DNA of 64,000 bases, taken from positions 1 to 64,000 of the forward strand of contig DATNFO010000067.1 in the NCBI GenBank assembly GCA_035606355.1. Reading direction: 5' to 3'. A model generated the notes under the pieces. The model was not told the DNA's origin and made no database searches. It saw only the letters and a list, made by a program, of their open reading frames with translations. Positions 58,884-64,000 of this stretch are shown one piece after another (the first letter of the stretch is position 1; every line of letters begins with the position of its first letter). The position numbers and the translations under genes were made by a program. Origin of the DNA: Sulfopaludibacter sp035606355 (GTDB lineage Bacteria > Acidobacteriota > Terriglobia > Bryobacterales > Bryobacteraceae).

Positions 58884-61800
58884 GCCGGCTCGCCGACACC
58901 ATACTCAGCGAAGATCCCGCCGTCCGTGACCGCTCGCTGGGTTCCCTGGTTGCGGATCTCGACCTGGCCGCTCTCCTCCGCGAATGCGTTGCGCTCGACC
59001 AACTCCGCCGCACCAGTGACAATCTGTACCACCGCGTGCGCGCCCTCTTCTTTCTTTATGCGATCCATCGCTTCCACGTGCCGCAGCATGAGGCAGCGCA
59101 GCGCACCGCGCATATTCCCGCGGCGGGCTACGAAAATATATTGAAGCGCCGCTACGAAGAGGCCATCCAGCAGTTCCTGCGCGCGCAAGCCGCCGAGGGC
59201 GCGAGTGCCGCGCTTTCCAGCGCGCTGGCGGCGGCATATCGCGGACTCGCTTTCGCCACGCTCGCCGACCAGGTCCGCCGCAGCGTGCGCGGCGTGCGCG
59301 GAAACCAATGGATGTTCCGCACCGGCGACCCCGCCGAGTATCCGCTGCGCGTCCGCCCTGAATTGCTCGCACGCGCTTCGGGCGAGCCGCTCTTCCCGAT
59401 TCTTGCCGAAGCCACGCCCGTTCGCATGGATCTTTCCCATAGCGGCTGGAGCGACATTTTCTTCCTCGGGATGGACTTTCCGGAAGGCGCCCGCGTGCTG
59501 AACATCTCCATCGACCTGGCGGTTCGCGGCGATTCCGCCGCGATCCCCAAGCCGCCGGTGGAAGCTTACTTCCGCGTGATCGATCAGCCGGTGATCCGGC
59601 TTGTTAGCGTTGACCTCGAAGCCTCCGTGGAGATTACCAGTATCCGGGAAGTTTTCGATTTTGCGAGGGATTACCTGGGGCTGCTGAAAGCCGCGGTGAT
59701 CGCCGCCGGTATCGTGCCTCCCGGCATGGAAGGCTCCGCCGCGCCGCTGGCCGATTTACTCGCGCGGCTGACCGGGCGCGCAGGGCATGGCATCGAAATC
59801 GTATCCAGCGTCAACGACATTCCGAAAGGCTCGCGCCTCGCCGTCTCCACGAATCTGCTGGCCTGTCTGATTACGGCGATGATGCGCGCCACCAACCAGA
59901 TTCACGCGCTCACCGGCGGAATCGAAGAACCCGACCGGCGGATCGTCGCCGCGCGGGCGATTCTCGGTGAATGGCTCGGCGGGTCTGGCGGCGGCTGGCA
60001 GGATTCGGGCGGAGTCTGGCCCGGAGTTAAGCTCATTCACGGAGTCGTGGCCGCCGAGGGCGATCCGGAATTCGGGCTCAGTCGCGGCTGCCTGCTTCCG
60101 CGGCACCACGTCTTTAGCGAAGCTGAAGTGCCCGCCGAAACACGCCGCCGCTTGCAGGAAAGCCTCGTACTGGTGCACGGCGGCATGGCTCAGGATGTGG
60201 GTCCGATTCTCGAGATGGTCACCGAGCGCTACCTGCTGCGCAGCGATCTGGAGTGGCAAGGCCGCCAACAAGCCATCGCGATCCTCGATGAAGCGGTTGC
60301 CTGCCTTCGCGCGGGCGATATTCGGGCTATCGGCGATTGCACGCAGCGCAATTTCGATGGGCCGATTCAAACCATCATTCCATGGGCCGGCAACGTCTAC
60401 ACCGAAACGCTCGTTCGCAGGGCGCGTGAAGCGTTTGGCACGGATTTCTGGGGCTTCTGGATGCTCGGCGGCATGAGCGGCGGCGGCATGGGCTTCCTGT
60501 TCGCGCCGCAGCGGAAGCCCGAAGCGCAAGACCGTATGCAGCAGATCATGAACGAAACGCGGAGCGAACTGGAAACGGCAGCGCCCTTCGCCATGCAGCC
60601 AGTGGTTTATGATTTCGCGATTAACGAGCGCGGCACGTGGAGCACGCTGCGCGAAGGCGCCGGCGCGCTGATGCCACCCGGATATTACGCGCTCACCGTA
60701 CCGAAACTGCTGCGCGCCGAATCGCGCCTCGTGCCGCCCGCGCGCCGCGCCGAACTGGACGTCTTCAGCTCGGCGTGCCGCACTTCGCCCGAACTCGGCG
60801 GTATGGTGCAGCAACTCTTCGACCGGCTGCTGCCGCGCGCACAGGAAGAGGATGCCGCCAAGTGCAACTCGCTTGACCGCCTGCTGGAACGTTACGGCTT
60901 CGATCGTGTGCAGCATGAACAGATCCAGGCCGATCTACGCGCCGGGCGAATCGGGCTGTCGCAGAACCGGCTTCCCGTTTCCAGCCGCATCGAAGACGCC
61001 GCACCCGACGATCTCGGCCGGACTGAAGTCGGCGACCTCGCCGCCGGATGGCGAGCGCTGGCCGACGGCGAAGTTGCCGTGGTCACGCTCGCAGGCGGTG
61101 TTGGAACGCGATGGACGCATGGCGCAGGCGTCGTGAAAGCACTGAACGCCTTCTGCCGGCTGGGCGGAAAATACCGCAGCTTCCTGGAACTGCACCTTGC
61201 CAAGAGCGCTCGCACCGCGTACCAATATGGCGTTCCGGTGCCGCACGTGATCACCACCAGCTATCTCACGCACGACGCCATCGCGGCGTGGCTCGGCGCA
61301 AATGACAATTGCGGCTATGAAGGGCCGCTTCTGCTCTCGCCCGGCAAAACGATCGGGCTTCGCACCGTTCCCATGGAACGCGACCTGCGCTTTGCCTGGG
61401 AAGAAACCGCGCAGCAAGTGCTGGACGAACAGGCGCAGAAGGTCCGCGAGAGTCTTCATGCGACGCTCATTGCCTGGGCGCGGCAAATGGGTGAAGGCAG
61501 CGACTACACCGATAATCTGCCTGCGCAGTGCCTCCACCCGGTAGGGCACTGGTATGAAGTCGCCAACCTGCTGCTCAACGGCACGCTCCAGCATCTCCTC
61601 CAGATGCGACCCGGGTTGCGCCACCTTCTGGTGCACAACATCGACACCGCGGGCGTCGGCATCGAGCCCGCGATTCTCGGCTTCCATCGGCGCCACGGCC
61701 GCGCCATGACGTGCGAAGTGATTCTCCGGCACGTCGAAGATCGCGGCGGAGGTCTCGCGCGCGTGGACGGCCGGTTGCGACTCGTGGAAGGGCTCGCGCT

Positions 61801-62194
61801 GCCGGACGAGCGCATCGAATCCCGGCTTTCCTTCTATAACAGCGCGAGCTATTGGATCGATATCGACCGGCTGTTGGCCGCGTTTGCGCTGGATCGCGAG
61901 ACTCTCGCCGATGCGGCGCGCGTGCGTGCCGCGGTCCGTAATATGGCCGGCCGCGTGCCCACATACATCACGTTGAAAGATGTGAAGAAGCGCTGGGGCA
62001 AGGGTCAGGAAGACGTATTCCCGGTGGCGCAGTTCGAGAAGCTCTGGGGCGATATGACTATGCTGACCGAGCTCGACTGCCGCTTCATCGCTGTCGAACG
62101 GCAACGCGGCCAGCAGCTCAAGGAGCCTGCGCAGCTCGATGCCTGGCTGCGCGACGGCTCGGCAGCGTATGTGGAACGCCTGTGCGGTTTATAA
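58880..62194 (+). CDS. Putative bifunctional sugar kinase/nucleotidyltransferase: fucokinase-like GHMP domain plus UDPGP-like domain
   Basis: A 1104-residue protein. Residues 1-175 are helical and unassigned. The middle part (about 179-545) resembles a fucokinase-type GHMP kinase: TPVRMDLSHSGWSDI and ARVLNISIDLAV (cf. the family pattern SPxRxDLxGGWxD), VNDIPKGSRLAVSTN (the ATP-loop position, about 313) and GGMSGGGMGFL (motif 3, about 530-540). The C-terminal part (about 720-1104) resembles UDP-sugar pyrophosphorylases, with TLAGGVGTRW (about 736) and LVHNIDTAG (about 918). The ATP-loop lacks the usual GLGSSSA. It could make sugar-1-P and then the NDP-sugar, but neither activity is proven. Confidence 0.72.
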   Translation: MSRLADTILSEDPAVRDRSLGSLVADLDLAALLRECVALDQLRRTSDNLYHRVRALFFLYAIHRFHVPQHEAAQRTAHIPAAGYENILKRRYEEAIQQFLRAQAAEGASAALSSALAAAYRGLAFATLADQVRRSVRGVRGNQWMFRTGDPAEYPLRVRPELLARASGEPLFPILAEATPVRMDLSHSGWSDIFFLGMDFPEGARVLNISIDLAVRGDSAAIPKPPVEAYFRVIDQPVIRLVSVDLEASVEITSIREVFDFARDYLGLLKAAVIAAGIVPPGMEGSAAPLADLLARLTGRAGHGIEIVSSVNDIPKGSRLAVSTNLLACLITAMMRATNQIHALTGGIEEPDRRIVAARAILGEWLGGSGGGWQDSGGVWPGVKLIHGVVAAEGDPEFGLSRGCLLPRHHVFSEAEVPAETRRRLQESLVLVHGGMAQDVGPILEMVTERYLLRSDLEWQGRQQAIAILDEAVACLRAGDIRAIGDCTQRNFDGPIQTIIPWAGNVYTETLVRRAREAFGTDFWGFWMLGGMSGGGMGFLFAPQRKPEAQDRMQQIMNETRSELETAAPFAMQPVVYDFAINERGTWSTLREGAGALMPPGYYALTVPKLLRAESRLVPPARRAELDVFSSACRTSPELGGMVQQLFDRLLPRAQEEDAAKCNSLDRLLERYGFDRVQHEQIQADLRAGRIGLSQNRLPVSSRIEDAAPDDLGRTEVGDLAAGWRALADGEVAVVTLAGGVGTRWTHGAGVVKALNAFCRLGGKYRSFLELHLAKSARTAYQYGVPVPHVITTSYLTHDAIAAWLGANDNCGYEGPLLLSPGKTIGLRTVPMERDLRFAWEETAQQVLDEQAQKVRESLHATLIAWARQMGEGSDYTDNLPAQCLHPVGHWYEVANLLLNGTLQHLLQMRPGLRHLLVHNIDTAGVGIEPAILGFHRRHGRAMTCEVILRHVEDRGGGLARVDGRLRLVEGLALPDERIESRLSFYNSASYWIDIDRLLAAFALDRETLADAARVRAAVRNMAGRVPTYITLKDVKKRWGKGQEDVFPVAQFEKLWGDMTMLTELDCRFIAVERQRGQQLKEPAQLDAWLRDGSAAYVERLCGL

Positions 62195-62215
62195 TGTCCC
62201 CAACTGGAGGGACAC

Positions 62216-63001
62216 ATGCCGAGGTTCCTGCTTGCGGCCATGGTTTTGGCTGCCGCCGCGCAAACACCCGCCACAAAAGCGCCGCTTGAATTTGAAGTAG
62301 CGTCCGTAAAACACACAGTCGATCGCGAAGCCGCCGGAAGGATCGTGCATCTACCCGGCGAGGTGGGCTATCGCGGAAATAACGCGCCGCTGATGCTGTA
62401 CCTGCAGGTTGCGTATCAAATCCGGCCGGCGCAAATCGTCGCGCCGGAGTGGGTGAACTCCGAACTCATCGACGTAGAAGCCAAAGCGGGACGCACCTGT
62501 ACGGCCGATGAGCTCCATGAGATGCTGCAGCATCTGCTGGAAGAACGGTTCCACATGAAGCTCCATCGCGAAACCAGAATGGAAAACGGCTACGCGCTGG
62601 TGGTGGACAATGGCGCGCCGAAGCTCAAGGATCACGATCCCGAGGACCACGTGAGTATGCCCATCACAGGTTTCGGCCCACACACGGCGCAGAATGTCAC
62701 CATGCAATACTTCGCCTTCTTCCTGTCGCAGGAAGTTGGGCAGACCGTCGTAGATAAAACCGGCCTCACAGGGCACTACGATTTTGAGGCCACATGGTAT
62801 CCCGACCCGAGCACGTTCATCGCGCCTCCGCAGCCGCCCGGCGCTCCCGCTGAACAAAGCCCGGCGATGTTCCGGCAAATGCCATCCGGGCCGACGGTTT
62901 TCGATGCACTGAAAAAGCAGCTTGGCCTTCGACTGGAGAAAACCAAAGTCCCCGTCGATCACCTGGTCATCGACAGCATCGACAAACTCACCGAGAACTA
63001 G
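62216..63001 (+). CDS. TIGR03435-family secreted protein
   Basis: A 261-residue protein with a signal peptide (MPRFLLAAMVLAAAA). FEVASVKH, LMLYLQVAYQIRPAQIVAPEW, DEL-HEMLQHLLEERFHMKLHRET, VVDKTGLTGHYDFEATW and VFDALKKQLGLRLEKTKVPVDHLVIDSI are TIGR03435 hallmarks. The function is unknown. It starts 21 nt after the fusion gene stop. Its 3' end overlaps the convergent gene by 14 nt. Confidence 0.9.
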   Translation: MPRFLLAAMVLAAAAQTPATKAPLEFEVASVKHTVDREAAGRIVHLPGEVGYRGNNAPLMLYLQVAYQIRPAQIVAPEWVNSELIDVEAKAGRTCTADELHEMLQHLLEERFHMKLHRETRMENGYALVVDNGAPKLKDHDPEDHVSMPITGFGPHTAQNVTMQYFAFFLSQEVGQTVVDKTGLTGHYDFEATWYPDPSTFIAPPQPPGAPAEQSPAMFRQMPSGPTVFDALKKQLGLRLEKTKVPVDHLVIDSIDKLTEN

Positions 63002-63950
63002 CGCTCGCGAGTTCCCCGATTCGAGTCTCGATGGACGCAGCCCAGCACGCGGCCTGCCGGGCGGTCGCCCCTGAAGCCCGCAGGCCCGCCTCGAGTTGTT
63101 CCTGCTTCGCTCTTTGCAGGTAAGGCAGCAGCCACTGCGCGTCCGCAACAGTAATCCCGTCCTTGATATCCGCGGAATTCTTGCCTTCATACGCAAAGAC
63201 CAACGATCCATCCGGCCCGCGCCGCACAAAATCCGGAGTGTCCCGGGCGAACGCCGCGCAATCGCTCTGGTCGCGCCGCAAGGCTCCGCCCCAGCGACCC
63301 ATGGACGCGCCCCAGTCATACATCGAATACACCTCGCCTTGGGGCGTGCGGAAGATGGCGTTGTTGGAATCGTCGCCGAAGCGGGCGTCTTTCGCATCCC
63401 AGTTGGAGAGCAGCATCATCACGATCTTCAGCCCGGCAAGCTCATGCGTGCCGCGAAAGGGATTGTCCTGCCACGCCCACACCTTGCCCTGCTGAAACTC
63501 CATGTCTTTATCGCCGCGAGGCTCAAAGCGCGCTCGTGCGAACGTGCCATCCGGCTTCACCACGCGGCGGGCGCGGTGCAGCAACTTCGGCATCTCTTCC
63601 ACTTTTCCGCCCGCTACGAAATAAGTATGCTCGGCGAAGTACCCGATGGCGCCGAGAAAGCGGGGCGCGAAGCACTCCGGAATGACTTCCGCCCCGAACT
63701 TCACGCTCCACGTGCGACCCTTGGCGTCGCGGACGGTCAGCTTCGGCGTAGTGCCGCTCAAATCTTCTTTCTCGAAATGAAACGGCGGAGCAGGCGCGGC
63801 TCCGCATCCCTCCACTCCGCACGTCCAGTCTTCTATGGTGAAAGGCCGCGGAGCGCGCCAAAGAGTTTGTGCGTGCAAGCTGGCTGAGGCCAGAAGCAAA
63901 ATCGCGAGAATTGGATGACGAACAGCATTGCACTTCTCGTCGCGCTGCAT
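62988..63950 (-). CDS. Secreted protein of unknown function
   Basis: A 320-residue protein. The only in-frame ATG (MQRDEKCNAV) lies inside the flanking palindromic repeat, followed by a signal-like segment (AILLLASASLHA). The mature part has CGVEGCG, a DAKGRTWSVKFGAEV strand and a central block GLKIVMMLLSNWDAKDAR with YDWGASMGRWGG, which together look like a conserved domain of secreted proteins; I do not recognise the family. There is no catalytic motif that I can name. Confidence 0.7.
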   Translation of the reverse strand: MQRDEKCNAVRHPILAILLLASASLHAQTLWRAPRPFTIEDWTCGVEGCGAAPAPPFHFEKEDLSGTTPKLTVRDAKGRTWSVKFGAEVIPECFAPRFLGAIGYFAEHTYFVAGGKVEEMPKLLHRARRVVKPDGTFARARFEPRGDKDMEFQQGKVWAWQDNPFRGTHELAGLKIVMMLLSNWDAKDARFGDDSNNAIFRTPQGEVYSMYDWGASMGRWGGALRRDQSDCAAFARDTPDFVRRGPDGSLVFAYEGKNSADIKDGITVADAQWLLPYLQRAKQEQLEAGLRASGATARQAACWAASIETRIGELASASSR

Positions 63951-64000
63951 TCGTTTTTCGATGCACCTTTTACCGCTTCCTGACGGTCGCGGCTCCGTTA
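63933..64000. repeat. Palindromic repeat element, copy 4, cut by window end
   Basis: The left part shows the A cassette (CTTCTCGTCGCGCTGCATTC) and the left core arm (63964-63998, CACCTTTTACCGCTTCC then TGACGGTCGCGGCTCCGT). The loop and right arm lie outside the window. It is in the same orientation as the other copies. The ATG of the 62988-63950 gene sits inside it. Confidence 0.85.

Overview
The window reads as a chromosomal segment of an acidobacterium of the Bryobacterales/Solibacter type. The taxonomic evidence is protein family content: two TIGR03435-family secreted proteins (57094-57975, 62216-63001), a TIGR03437-type C-terminal domain (36501-38372), many small secreted proteins of unknown function, a high GC content and Omp85/TamB genes that imply a Gram-negative outer membrane. 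No phage, plasmid, CRISPR or rRNA genes were seen. One tRNA (Cys, GCA) is present.

Layout. 1-2924: minus-strand redox/sulfur group (FAD disulfide-type oxidoreductase, thioredoxin-fold protein, NuoI, CysE cut by the window edge). 2945-4345: STAS-domain protein and an Asn/Thr-rich surface protein with an LPxTG-like tail, separated by a strong terminator. 4459-12900: compact outer-membrane biogenesis operon Omp85 - SurA-N-like chaperone - TamB. 12901-13720: a large palindromic repeat array. 13696-15051: EamA transporter and OsmC. 15287-22614: plus-strand B12/radical SAM protein, SDR, two HEAT-like proteins, a GH78-like rhamnosidase and a ROK sugar kinase. 22615-22945: second repeat. 22947-27861: housekeeping run rsfS, rlmH, accD, folC, a secreted protein, plsC, mostly start/stop-overlapped. 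27839-34721: a DUF1080 hydrolase, a small membrane protein, the third repeat, a PL22-like oligogalacturonate lyase, a Gfo/Idh/MocA oxidoreductase, a sugar MFS porter and an M20 amidohydrolase. 34723-41374: two YHYH-domain proteins, AlkB, hemerythrin-like protein and a TreS-like GH13 enzyme. 41434-44881: small coiled-coil protein, tRNA-Cys, D-xylonate-type dehydratase, small secreted HExxH protein, a decayed hicAB pair and a terminator. 44881-51266: large secreted zinc protease, RR-SpoIIE phosphatase, secreted protein, metX-metW. 51278-52844: LD-carboxypeptidase remnant, triple-hairpin element and a DUF3300 protein. 52841-57975: amidohydrolase, GNAT, acyl-CoA dehydrogenase, two secreted proteins. 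58068-62194: a two-gene unit with a GalU-like nucleotidyltransferase and a 1104-residue fucokinase-like/UDPGP-like fusion. 62216-64000: TIGR03435 protein, a secreted protein and a fourth repeat copy cut by the window edge.

Metabolically the segment suggests a soil heterotroph that takes up and breaks down plant-type polysaccharides (rhamnosidase, PL22-like lyase, DUF1080, sugar porter, xylonate dehydratase, ROK kinase). Two items stand out as possibly undescribed. One is a dispersed, same-orientation palindromic repeat family with an 18-nt loop and two kinds of flanking cassette (four copies in 64 kb). The other is the kinase-pyrophosphorylase fusion, whose domain order is opposite to that of the known Bacteroides FKP enzyme.
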